The notes beneath the pieces were generated by a model. That model was not told the origin of the DNA, made no database searches, and was given only the letters and a program-made list of their open reading frames with translations. A DNA stretch of 12,898 nucleotides from CAVPRW01 sp046727435 [NCBI: bacterium] (GTDB taxonomy: Bacteria; Tectomicrobia; Entotheonellia; J063). This document shows, in pieces, positions 1 through 6,445 of the stretch (within the stretch, counting starts at the first letter, position 1; the number at the start of each line of letters is the position of its first letter). Where the stretch lies: NCBI GenBank assembly GCA_046727435.1, contig JBKPCR010000013.1:1-12898 (forward strand), read 5' to 3'. A program made the translations under genes and the position numbers.

Positions 1-1
1 A

Positions 2-133
2 GAGCTGATCGAGGTGGTGTCGCGGTATTTCGAGGTCGATCACGCCACCTTAAGCATGGATGTCCAACGCACCAGGGAGTCTTGGGCCTTGATGGTCAAC
101 CTGCCGCTGCGCCGAGCGCGTTCGGCGTCGTAG
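2..133 (+). CDS. C-terminal fragment of an unidentified protein
   Basis: The frame is open from the window edge and gives 43 residues, beginning ELIEVVSRYFEVDHATLSMD and ending at TAG. The stop lies only 10 nt from the stop of the convergent peroxiredoxin gene, a normal packing for two real genes. The segment '..RYFEVDHATLSMD' resembles the end of the cytoplasmic domain of cation-diffusion-facilitator transporters (typically '..GIDHVTLQ.E'), but the match is short and the 20-residue basic tail after it is not diagnostic. Treat the product as unknown. The coding call itself rests on composition and context, and the upstream part is outside the window. Confidence 0.45.
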   Translation, partial: ELIEVVSRYFEVDHATLSMDVQRTRESWALMVNLPLRRARSAS

Positions 134-143
134 TGGTTGTCCG

Positions 144-596
144 CTACGGCAGACTTGAGAGCGCCTCGTAGAACTCAGGGACCCAGTGCATGCCTCGTGC
201 AGCAAAGCGGATCAGGCCCTCTTTGTCCACCACATAGACTGAGCGCTGCACGGACCGATCCGGGTTGAACGCCCCATATTGTAAGGCAACCTGTCCACCT
301 GCATCGTGCAGTAAGGGAAAATTCAAGCCGAGCTGTGTGCAGTAGCGCGCATGCTCCTCGACGCCTGCCGGATTGATCCCCATCACCACAATGTCCAACC
401 CTTCCAACTCAGGCATATCGTCCCGCAGGGACGAGAGTTGCCGGTTACAGTCCGGTGTATTATCGCCCACATAAAATATGAGCACTACGTGCTTGCGTCC
501 CCTCAACGCGCTGAGGGTCAGCGGCTGTCCATCGGATGCCGGTAGCGTGAAGTCCGGGGCTTGGGTCGCAACAGGAAGGAGATCTGGCACGGTCAT
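144..596 (-). CDS. PrxQ/Bcp-type peroxiredoxin
   Basis: A thioredoxin-fold thiol peroxidase of the AhpC/TSA family, expected to reduce hydroperoxides in the cytoplasm with electrons from thioredoxin. The chosen start (ATG at 596, 150 residues) lies just after GGAGGA/GAGGAG. An in-frame ATG at 617 would add 7 residues but lies upstream of that site. Seen: the N-terminal [11 protein letters not shown] motif, the peroxidatic cysteine C50 in DNTPDC, the supporting Thr T47, and Arg R118 in [10 protein letters not shown]86 in ARYCTQLG lies 36 residues after C50, which fits the helix-3 resolving cysteine of one PrxQ subgroup, while the more common Cys five residues after C50 is absent. Odd point: the conserved Pro of the PxxxTxxC motif is Val ([10 protein letters not shown]). 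The length fits the family. It is convergent with the fragment to its left, and a promoter-like site lies about 80 nt upstream of the start. Confidence 0.9.
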   Translation of the reverse strand: MTVPDLLPVATQAPDFTLPASDGQPLTLSALRGRKHVVLIFYVGDNTPDCNRQLSSLRDDMPELEGLDIVVMGINPAGVEEHARYCTQLGLNFPLLHDAGGQVALQYGAFNPDRSVQRSVYVVDKEGLIRFAARGMHWVPEFYEALSSLP

Positions 597-984
597 CGAT
601 CCTCCGGCTCCTCTCATACTCTCGCAATCATGACGTCACCTCGTCGGATGGTCTGCCCCGACAGGAGGTATGAAATAATTATACGCTGAGGCAACATAGG
701 AGAACAAGATGGAGCGTCCCCAATGGCGACGCCTAGCGGCAACCTTAACTTCTGGCGGAGACCACCTGGGTCACCAGCGCTGATAACGGTTGTCGGGCGC
801 TATGCGAATGGGATAGACTCGACCACGGCTCAGTGAGGGTGTACCGCTGGTGGGCGACTGCGTGGATGGCCCCGGCGCCGGCTGAGACGCGGGAAATGCC
901 ATTGCCTATGCGCTCGGAAGTTGGGGCGACCTGGTTGCCGTCTTGATGACGGAGTATGGACCTGTAACGCAAGGAGGAATGCCT
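597..984. other. Intergenic region between divergent genes
   Basis: Apart from the promoter-like site at 678-707 I see no convincing gene. A 24-codon reading frame at 709-783 (plus; MERPQWRRLAATLTSGGDHL...) follows a GGAG about 7 nt upstream of its ATG, but its sequence is not recognisable. The reading frames at 745-1005 (minus) and the upstream part of 943-1395 lack ribosome-binding sites and look non-coding. Confidence 0.5.
678..707 (-). promoter_or_regulatory. Putative sigma70-type promoter of the peroxiredoxin gene
   Basis: On the minus strand a perfect TATAAT (683 to 678) follows TTGTTC (707 to 702) with an 18-bp spacer, and lies about 80 nt upstream of the peroxiredoxin ATG. The -35 box matches the consensus TTGACA only at TTG. 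The TATAAT stands out in a GC-rich setting and the orientation is right, but there is no other support. Confidence 0.4.
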
Positions 985-1395
985 ATGGTGCAAAACATCG
1001 ATCATGTTGTGATCGCTGTGAACGACCTCAACGAGGGCATGGCGCAGTACGAGAAAACCTTCGGACTGAAGCCTTCACGCACGGGCGAGCGCCCCGACGA
1101 CGGCTTCAAGAATGCTTTCTACGACCTGCCTGGGGGGGGATTCCTGGAGCTTGTTCAGCCCACCGACGCCACCGGTCCAGTCGCTAAAGGCCTGGCAGCA
1201 CGCGGCGAGGGAGTATATTTGATAGCGTTGGCCGTTGAGGATATCGAAGCCGAAGTAGCGGCGATGCGCGAGCGCGGAGTCCGGCTCCTTGGGGATCCAG
1301 GGCCGGGTCAACCGATCAGCCGCGTGGTCTTCGTGCATCCACGTGAGACCAAGGGAGTGCTCGTACAACTGGTTCAACGTAAACCTGGGATGTGA
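985..1395 (+). CDS. VOC-family (glyoxalase/methylmalonyl-CoA epimerase-like) protein
   Basis: 136 residues made of two paired beta-alpha-beta-beta-beta units of the vicinal-oxygen-chelate fold. The start at 985 is preferred because AAGGAGG sits 7 nt upstream; the ATG at 979 is too close to it and the one at 943 lacks a site. Unit 1 starts IDHVVIAVNDL (5-15) and ends GGFLELVQP (51-59). Unit 2 starts GVYLIALAVEDI (76-87) and ends with FVHPRETKGVLVQLV (116-130), most like methylmalonyl-CoA epimerases, where the last motif reads HP..xxGVLxELV. Of the four usual metal ligands, H7 and E55 are visible. The third, normally the second His of GVHHIAL, is L79, and the fourth, normally Glu, is Q128. The metal site therefore looks incomplete and a divalent-metal epimerase reaction is doubtful. 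It precedes the LLM oxidoreductase gene on the same strand, 240 nt away with a hairpin between, so co-transcription is uncertain. Confidence 0.85.
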   Translation: MVQNIDHVVIAVNDLNEGMAQYEKTFGLKPSRTGERPDDGFKNAFYDLPGGGFLELVQPTDATGPVAKGLAARGEGVYLIALAVEDIEAEVAAMRERGVRLLGDPGPGQPISRVVFVHPRETKGVLVQLVQRKPGM

Positions 1396-1438
1396 GATCA
1401 TGGCGGCGCTGGTCTATTTGTTCCCTCTCCTGTCGGGG

Positions 1439-1466
1439 GTTTGGGCGCTAGGGGAAACGCCCAAAC
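1439..1466. terminator. Hairpin downstream of the VOC gene (possible terminator)
   Basis: A perfect 9-bp inverted repeat, GTTTGGGCG / CGCCCAAAC, with a 10-nt loop lies 44 nt after the VOC stop codon. No T-run follows on either strand, so an intrinsic terminator is only a possibility; it could equally be part of the neighbouring repeat-rich spacer. Confidence 0.35.
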
Positions 1467-1491
1467 GATGTCCCCTTTGCCTCTGGAAGAC

Positions 1492-1574
1492 GGTGAGGAT
1501 GAGGGCCGCTGGGACTTGTCGGGCAGTTAAGTTTCCCTCACCCCCACCCTCCTCCGGCGGGAGAGAGGGGAAAG
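1492..1574. repeat. CCCTCACCCCCACCC-type hairpin element, copy 1
   Basis: The 40-bp core at 1535-1574 reads CCCTCACCCCCACCC at its left end and GGGGAAAG at its right, with a small internal hairpin (CTCC..GGCG..GGAG). The left end also pairs at 12 of 14 positions with GGTGAGGATGAGGG at 1492-1505, giving a larger imperfect hairpin. The same core layout recurs at 8473-8512 and, more degenerate, at 10257-10317. It lies between the VOC and LLM genes. Confidence 0.6.
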
Positions 1575-1635
1575 AAAGGAAAACAAGATCATCGGACGAC
1601 TGCAGATCGCAGACTGATGCCAGGGAGGAGCAACG

Positions 1636-2580
1636 ATGGAATTTGGATGCGTGTTCCCGAATCGTGGACCGATGGCTACCCCAGCGAACCTGGGGCGTGT
1701 GGCCGACAAGGCTGAGGCGCTCGGTTACGATACTGTATGGTTTAGCGATCATATCGTCATTCCGACCGAGGTCAAGTCATTCTATCCTTACGACCCCAGT
1801 GGGAAAATGCCCTTCAACCCCTCTGAACCGTATTGGGAGCCTTTGACCGTCATAGGGTATGTGGCCGGGCGCACGTCTCGCCTGCGTCTGGGTACCAGCG
1901 TGTTGATTCTGCCCTACCGCAATCCGATCGTAACGGCGAAAATGCTCGCCACCCTCGATGTTCTGTCCAATGGACGCATGACCCTGGGTGCCGGCGTGGG
2001 ATGGATGGAGGAAGAATTCAAAGCCATCGGCCTCGACACCTATTCCCGCCGTGGCGCATACAGCGATGAATGTATTCGCATCTTCCGGGAGCTGTGGACC
2101 AAGGACAATCCCTCCTTCGAGGGGGAGTTCCATCAGTTCTCCAATATCCGCTGTGAGCCGCGACCGGTGCAGCCGGGCGGCCTCCCCATCTGGATCGGTG
2201 GTCATACGCCACAGGCCATCCGGCGCGTGGCCCGGCTGGGCGATGGCTGGCAACCACTCGTCCAGCGTCCGCCAGCGGACCTGCCGCCCGCCGAAATGCA
2301 AGAGAAAATCGCCCAACTGCGAGCCTTCGCGCAGCAGGCCGGCCGCGACCCACAGCGCATCACTCTCGCCATGGGCTCGTCGATCCAGTTCATCGATGGC
2401 GCGGCCACAGGTCCGCGTAGCCTCTTCACCGGTACGCCGGCGCAGATTGTCGACACACTCCGACGCTACCAGGAATTAGGGATACAAAATTTTCGCTGCG
2501 ATTTTCCCAGTCTCTCGATCGACGGCTTGCTCCAGGCCATGGAGCGCTTTGCGACCGAGGTTCGACCGCAGTTCGCGTGA
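1636..2580 (+). CDS. LLM-class (luciferase-like, F420/FMN-dependent) oxidoreductase
   Basis: 314 residues, the usual length of single-domain bacterial-luciferase-like TIM-barrel enzymes that use reduced F420 or FMN. The start has GGGAGGAG 6 nt upstream. Visible landmarks: AEALGYDTVWFSDHIVIP (26-43), the LRLGTSVLILPYRNP strand around residue 83, the LDVLSNGRMTLGAGVGWMEE segment that follows, and GLPIWIGGHTPQAIRRVARL in the phosphate-binding second half. This pattern is that of the LLM group often labelled TIGR03619 or F420-dependent, but cofactor choice cannot be settled from these motifs, and no F420 biosynthesis gene is in the window. The substrate is unknown. The next gene region downstream is a convergent pseudogene, so this gene is probably the end of its transcript. 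Confidence 0.9.
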   Translation: MEFGCVFPNRGPMATPANLGRVADKAEALGYDTVWFSDHIVIPTEVKSFYPYDPSGKMPFNPSEPYWEPLTVIGYVAGRTSRLRLGTSVLILPYRNPIVTAKMLATLDVLSNGRMTLGAGVGWMEEEFKAIGLDTYSRRGAYSDECIRIFRELWTKDNPSFEGEFHQFSNIRCEPRPVQPGGLPIWIGGHTPQAIRRVARLGDGWQPLVQRPPADLPPAEMQEKIAQLRAFAQQAGRDPQRITLAMGSSIQFIDGAATGPRSLFTGTPAQIVDTLRRYQELGIQNFRCDFPSLSIDGLLQAMERFATEVRPQFA

Positions 2581-2659
2581 GCATCTCTGCCAAGAGGGGG
2601 GTACACCGAGATCAGGGGCAACCCATACGGCGTCATCATTTTGTCACAGGGTTTGTAGC

Positions 2660-3352
2660 CTAATGCACAATCCGTTGCACCTCTGCCGCCCGGATCGGTT
2701 TATGGGGGTATGCTCCACCCCCTTGCTCCAGAAACACTCGCGCTTCGGGACTCAGCGTATCGCCTGTGACGAAGATGATGCGTGGCCGTAACTGCGGATA
2801 GTGTCGCGCCAGTTCCTAATAGAATTCCGGCCCATCCAGCTCTGGCATGCGCAGATTGCACAGGATCAGGTTAAACGTCCGCTCAGCTAGCTTGGCCAGC
2901 GCCAGGCGCCCATTGGAGGCCGTCGCCACTGCATGGCCGCTACGCGACAAGACATGGCCCAGGGCGCTGGCGATGCCGGGTTCATCATCGATGACCGGAA
3001 TCGCAGCGGTACATGCGGGGCTGGGCGACAGGACCTCGTCCCTAGGGGAATCTGGAAGGGCGCTGCCCCCGACACGACAGGCAATTCCACCGAGAAGACG
3101 GTCCCCTGTTCAGGATGGCTCTGGACACTCGGCGTGCCCCCGTGCTCCTCAACGATGTCGCGGCAGAGAGAGCCTCAGGCGAGCGCCTATGCCGTGCGGC
3201 AGTGTCGCCCTGGCGGCATTGGCATGAGCATTGCTCTTCTCTGCAGTGAGTGACATCGTTCCCGTCGACGCTTTGCCCCGGCATTGGGCCAGATAAATCG
3301 GCAAGGTGCCGAGGGCTCACTGCGGCAGACCGCCATTCCGTCTCACCTCCAC
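2660..3352 (-). pseudogene. Decayed hybrid sensor histidine kinase / receiver-domain gene
   Basis: The minus strand carries the end of a histidine kinase followed by a receiver domain, broken several times. The ATPase-domain end reads LCRDIVEEHGGTPSVQSHPE then QGTVFSVELPV (about 3168 to 3076). Upstream, a degenerate GIGARLRLSL (near 3200) and VEVRRNGGLP (near 3350) may be the G2 and G1 boxes, in another frame and with a TGA between them. After ELPV the frame shifts near a GGGGG run (about 3066), and the receiver frame continues AIPVIDDEPGIASALGHVLS. The receiver has an in-frame TAG (2818-2816) after DGPEFY and ends at TAG 2662-2660. The expected phospho-acceptor Asp in LILCNLRMPELDG is Asn (codon 2857-2855), although the acidic pair, the Thr of FVTGD and the Lys of PHKPI remain. 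It once probably coded for a two-component sensor; the sensing part is gone. Confidence 0.85.
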
Positions 3353-3368
3353 GGTGGTGCACGTCAGA

Positions 3369-3377
3369 TAAGGAGGT
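3369..3377 (+). promoter_or_regulatory. Full-length Shine-Dalgarno site of the 26-residue ORF
   Basis: TAAGGAGGT matches the whole nine-base anti-Shine-Dalgarno complement and ends 5 nt before the ATG at 3383. Such a perfect site decides the start and is the main reason for calling the tiny ORF real. Confidence 0.7.
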
Positions 3378-3382
3378 ATACG

Positions 3383-3463
3383 ATGTTGTATCCACTTATC
3401 CTCTGGTTACTCGGAGTGCCACTGGTGCTGATTATCGTATTGATGCTTCTGGGTATCGTCTAA
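3383..3463 (+). CDS. 26-residue single-transmembrane small protein
   Basis: The peptide starts MLYPLILWLLGVPLVLIIVL and ends MLLGIV. It is almost entirely hydrophobic, with a Gly-Val-Pro in the middle, so it would span the inner membrane once with nearly no exposed tails. No function can be assigned. Tiny hydrophobic proteins of this sort are often found in bacteria beside stress or envelope genes, and here the neighbours are a DUF1328 gene and a CsbD-like gene on the opposite strand. Support is the exceptional ribosome-binding site and the protein-like hydrophobic pattern. Against it: 26 residues is short enough for a chance frame, and no promoter is evident. Confidence 0.6.
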   Translation: MLYPLILWLLGVPLVLIIVLMLLGIV

Positions 3464-3793
3464 CCCACTGGTGGACGTTTGCACAGCGGACGGGCTCCGT
3501 CAGTGTACTTTGGGACCGTCCGCGCTGTGTCAGGAGCGGCTTGCACACTGCCGGGCTGCACCCAGTGAAGGGGAGGTCGCAGCAGGAGGAGTTGCAGCAA
3601 AGTTTGTGTACTCGAGTCCCTGCCAGGCGTGAGTCGTCGCAATTCATCGTCATTCCAGGAGGCCTGTGTCAAGGAGAATGAATCCATTGCAACGCTGCGG
3701 TGTTGCCGGGGATACAGTGGGGCAGAGCTGGGCTCCCCAAGAGCGGCGCCACCGTTGACATACCACTCTCGGGGATCTTCAACATCGATGTGG
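3464..3793. other. Spacer between convergent small genes, with an imperfect hairpin
   Basis: At 3481-3530, 17 nt after the stop of the 26-residue ORF, GCACAGC-GGACGG can pair with CCGTCC-GC-GCTGTG (bulged, loop about 22 nt). This could end the transcript, but no T-run follows. A second weak hairpin lies around 3717-3738 (TGGGG..AGC..GCT..CCCCA), downstream of the DUF1328 gene on the minus strand. I see no credible gene in the rest. Confidence 0.35.
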
Positions 3794-3967
3794 TCACACC
3801 GCTCGTCCTCGTGACATCATGCCTAGGACCAGCATGACGACGAAGACAATCAGGAAAAGGAAAAAGAGGAGCTTCGCGATACCTGCCGCTGCTGAAGCGA
3901 TCCCACCAAACCCGAACAAAGCTGCCACCAGTGCAACGACAAAGAAGACTACGGCCCAATACAACAT
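3794..3967 (-). CDS. DUF1328 (UPF0391) family small membrane protein
   Basis: 57 residues starting [20 protein letters not shown], followed by [20 protein letters not shown] and [17 protein letters not shown]. This is the hallmark layout of the DUF1328/UPF0391 family: an MLYWA start, an FGFGGIA turn, two transmembrane helices (about 4-22 and 32-50) and a short basic tail. AGGAGG lies 7 nt before the ATG. Members are inner-membrane proteins of unknown function, often seen among osmotic or general-stress genes. The upstream CsbD-like gene on the same strand ends 62 nt away, so the two are probably transcribed together. The family assignment is firm; the role is not. Confidence 0.88.
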   Translation of the reverse strand: MLYWAVVFFVVALVAALFGFGGIASAAAGIAKLLFFLFLIVFVVMLVLGMMSRGRAV

Positions 3968-4029
3968 AGGTTATCCTCCTCTCGTAAATTGCCACTTTAC
4001 TCATGTCCCTATAATCGGAGCGACTGGGC

Positions 4030-4719
4030 TCACGATGTTGAACCCCCGTGGCTAAGAATCCCTGTGCCCCTGCAGGTGGTGGAATGGCTCACCATGTCTG
4101 CCTGGCGCACCATCTGACCACATCGCGAGCACTGAATCAGGGCGTCCGGATACCCAGCCTCGCGCTGATCAATGCGCTCCTCCTCGCCAGCTAGCCTCCC
4201 TGTCCACGCACAGGTGCGCCCTAGGAGAAAGCCCAGGCCCATACCTGCCATTAGCGATGGCAAGGGATGGCGACGGATGAATTCCGCCAACCCACCGGGG
4301 AGTTCGGGCAGCAAGGTACCTACCCGAGCCACGGTATCGCCGATGCTGGTTGCCGCTGTTGCCGCGATCTTCTGAGCTGTGGTACCCGCTTCGCCCGCTG
4401 TCTTTGCGAACGTTGACGCAACCCCATGGGCAGCACTACTTGCTGCCTCTACTAGGCGGCCGCCCTGCGAAGTTTCTAGCGCTTTGTAAAACTCCGCCAA
4501 CTGCCGATCCACCTCCTGCTCAGCCCTTTCACGTGCATACCCGTAGCGTGCCTCGATTGCCCGCACGAGCCGCTCTTTCTGGCCAGCCACCTGATCGAGG
4601 TCGGCATCGATCAGCCGATCCCACCAACTTTTAACCTGCTGCCGTATGTATGGCCACTGCTGGGTGAATATTTCTGGCGTGTTGGTAGATTGTTGCGTTG
4701 GCCTCTCAGTGGTTTCCAT
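4030..4719 (-). CDS. CsbD-like domain protein with helical linker and C-terminal CCHC zinc-finger-like motif
   Basis: 229 residues. The start at 4719 has AGGAGG 7 nt upstream. Residues 22-77 match the CsbD pattern (WPYIRQQVKSWWDRL..DLDQVAGQKERL..RYGYARERAEQEV), with the tryptophan-rich helix, the D-x-x-x-G turn and the YG..R..AE..V end. CsbD proteins are small cytoplasmic general-stress proteins of unknown biochemistry, usually about 60-70 residues. Here an Ala/Thr-rich amphipathic region follows (about 85-140, TFAKTAGEAGTTAQKIAATA), then a hydrophobic LPSLMAGMGLGFLLGR segment (153-168) of the kind seen in membrane-anchored DUF883-like proteins. At the end C197-x2-C200-x11-H212-x3-C216 (IQCSRCGQMVRQADMVSHST) looks like a CCHC zinc finger. 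It would be a stress protein with a membrane-touching helix and a metal-binding or protein-binding tail. A DUF1328 gene follows 62 nt downstream. The CsbD and zinc motifs are seen; the function is inferred. Confidence 0.8.
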   Translation of the reverse strand: METTERPTQQSTNTPEIFTQQWPYIRQQVKSWWDRLIDADLDQVAGQKERLVRAIEARYGYARERAEQEVDRQLAEFYKALETSQGGRLVEAASSAAHGVASTFAKTAGEAGTTAQKIAATAATSIGDTVARVGTLLPELPGGLAEFIRRHPLPSLMAGMGLGFLLGRTCAWTGRLAGEEERIDQREAGYPDALIQCSRCGQMVRQADMVSHSTTCRGTGILSHGGSTS

Positions 4720-5286
4720 AAAGTGTCCTCCTGTGACGTGACCCTGTTGTTGGACATCTCGATTGTACAAGCGGCCGCTCGGCCGTGGCTTCCTGGGTCA
4801 TACTCCGGGCTCCACTGTGGTAGGGCCCTCAAGAAAAAGCGAGTCAAACGGACAGAAACTCTCATCTTGAGTCGGTATTCACAGATTGAGCTATCGATTT
4901 GAGAAATCCTCATCCTACCCACCGATTCTCCGTCCACGCTTTGGAAGCCCTCGGGTCGGCGACATCGGGGCGGGCTCTGTCTTTCGGCCTAGGCCCTATA
5001 TGGTGCGCTCGTTGGCAGCGCTGAACCTCCCCAATGTGCCCTGGGTTACGACCAGTAGCGTTCTGCTGTGCAGGAAGAGAGCAAAGGATGTGCCAGCTCC
5101 TGACATACTGCTTCTGCTACGGGCAGTTTATCCGCATTGGCGAAGGTCTGGAGGCGCGTGATGATGCCTCCCAGAGGCATTTCACTGGCATCTAGATTGC
5201 ACTCTGAGTCACCTAGTGCCGTCTCCACATGTGTATCCAGCGCGCGTCTATCCACATGCAAGCATCACAGGAAGGAATTGACGACC
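4720..5286. other. Long spacer between divergent CsbD-like and lipid kinase genes
   Basis: It should hold the promoters of both neighbours. On the minus strand TACAAT (4767 to 4762) is a possible -10 for the CsbD-like gene, without a clear -35. Next to it CGGCCG-CT-CGGCCG (4772-4785) is a short inverted repeat. A minus-strand frame at 5046-5261 (71 residues, MHVDRRALDTHVETALGDSE...) has a somewhat protein-like acidic composition but no ribosome-binding site and no family I recognise. I do not call it a gene. Confidence 0.4.
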
Positions 5287-6198
5287 ATGTCGCCAGGGAC
5301 ACCGATCGCACACGTCATCATGAATCGAGATTCAGGCGCCGACAATAAAGCAGCGCTCACCACCGAGATCGAGACGGCGTTCACGGCCCACGGCTGGCAG
5401 GTGGAATTCGTCCTAGCCGGCCGGCGTGACTTGCGCAGCCGGACGCAGCAGACCGTTGCCCAGGCCCCGGGCGCCATTGTGGTGGCGGGAGGTGATGGCA
5501 CCATCAACACGGTTGCCTCGGCTTGTGTGGAGGCCAAGCGGCCCCTGGGCCTCGTGCCCGCCGGGACGTTCAACTATGTCTCCCGCAATCTAGGAGTGCC
5601 AACTGAGGTGTCTCAGGCGGTATCAGTGATCATCAACGGATGGGTTCGCCAGGTCGATATTGGAGAGATTAACGGCCGGCTCTTCCTGAACAACGCCGGC
5701 ATTGGCCTTTACGCGCACATGCTCGAGCGGCGCGAGCAGGACAAGCGCCGCTTTGGCCGTCGCCGTGTGGTAGCCTTCTTTTCAGGTGTGCGATGCCTGC
5801 TGAGCTCACATCCGCTGTATGCGGTTGAGTTGCTGGCGGATGGACAAACAGCGCGACACCTGACCACCACGCTGTTCTTCGGGTGTAATGCTCTGCAACT
5901 GGAGGACTTCAACGTCACCGCCGCCGAGTGTCTACGCCACCAGAAGCTGGCCGTTCTATCGCTGAAGCTCCACAGTCGATGGGAGGTCACCGTAGCCGCC
6001 TGCGCGGCGCTGATGGGCAGGCTGGACGAAGTCTCTACCACTGAGGCCTTCTGCGCCAGCACCGTGCGTGTGCAGACCCGGCGGCGAGCCCTGAAGGTGG
6101 CCATCGATGGCGAAATCGTCGTCCTGCGCTCGCCGCTCGACGTGACGCTTCACCCGGGCGCCCTCCAGGTGTTCGCACCGGCCGTGGAACATAGCTGA
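5287..6198 (+). CDS. Diacylglycerol kinase-family lipid kinase (DgkB/YegS-like)
   Basis: 303 residues, full length for the soluble bacterial DAGK/LCB5 family, which phosphorylates diacylglycerol or related lipids with ATP at the inner face of the membrane. The start at 5287 is preferred over upstream frames because AGGAAGGA lies upstream (spacing about 10 nt, rather long) and the family homology begins at IAHVIMNRDSG. Visible motifs: the nucleotide-binding AIVVAGGDGTINTVA (GGDGT at 68-72), PLGLVPAGTFNYVSRNLGVP (87-105), FLNNAGIGLYAHMLER (133-148), and VAIDGE (271-276) in the C-terminal beta-sandwich. The N-terminal N-P-x-S-G signature is NRDSG here. No membrane span is visible. It sits alone, divergent from the CsbD-like gene; a role in recycling lipid intermediates or stress-related lipid remodelling is inference. 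Confidence 0.88.
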   Translation: MSPGTPIAHVIMNRDSGADNKAALTTEIETAFTAHGWQVEFVLAGRRDLRSRTQQTVAQAPGAIVVAGGDGTINTVASACVEAKRPLGLVPAGTFNYVSRNLGVPTEVSQAVSVIINGWVRQVDIGEINGRLFLNNAGIGLYAHMLERREQDKRRFGRRRVVAFFSGVRCLLSSHPLYAVELLADGQTARHLTTTLFFGCNALQLEDFNVTAAECLRHQKLAVLSLKLHSRWEVTVAACAALMGRLDEVSTTEAFCASTVRVQTRRRALKVAIDGEIVVLRSPLDVTLHPGALQVFAPAVEHS

Positions 6199-6445
6199 GC
6201 CACATGGACGGGATGGCCTATTGCCTCGAAACACTGCACCCTCTTGCGAGCATCATCCCCCCTACCAGACCTACCAGCCTTCTGAGATCAGGAACGCCTT
6301 GCGGAGACGGCGCCGAGAGGCTATGCTGCGGCGATGTTGCCAATCGGAAGCATCAATGGAGAATTGCAGCAGCGGTCATCGCCGATGAAGGTCAGCGACA
6401 GAGGATTGCTCTGCAGCTCGTTACACGACAGTAAGGAGACCAGCT

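Noticed and set aside
709-783. 24-codon plus-strand frame behind a GGAG
   Set aside because: Polar, Arg-rich and unrecognisable, overlapping the upstream region of the peroxiredoxin promoter; support is too thin for a gene.
3669-4004. 111-residue minus-strand frame over the DUF1328 gene
   Set aside because: It runs in another frame across 3794-3967, where the DUF1328 protein is unmistakable.
4886-5161. 91-residue plus-strand frame upstream of the lipid kinase
   Set aside because: Pro/Arg/Ser-rich, no ribosome-binding site, no motif.
5046-5261. 71-residue minus-strand frame with acidic, protein-like composition
   Set aside because: No ribosome-binding site, no recognisable motif, and it lies in the spacer that should hold promoters of two divergent genes.
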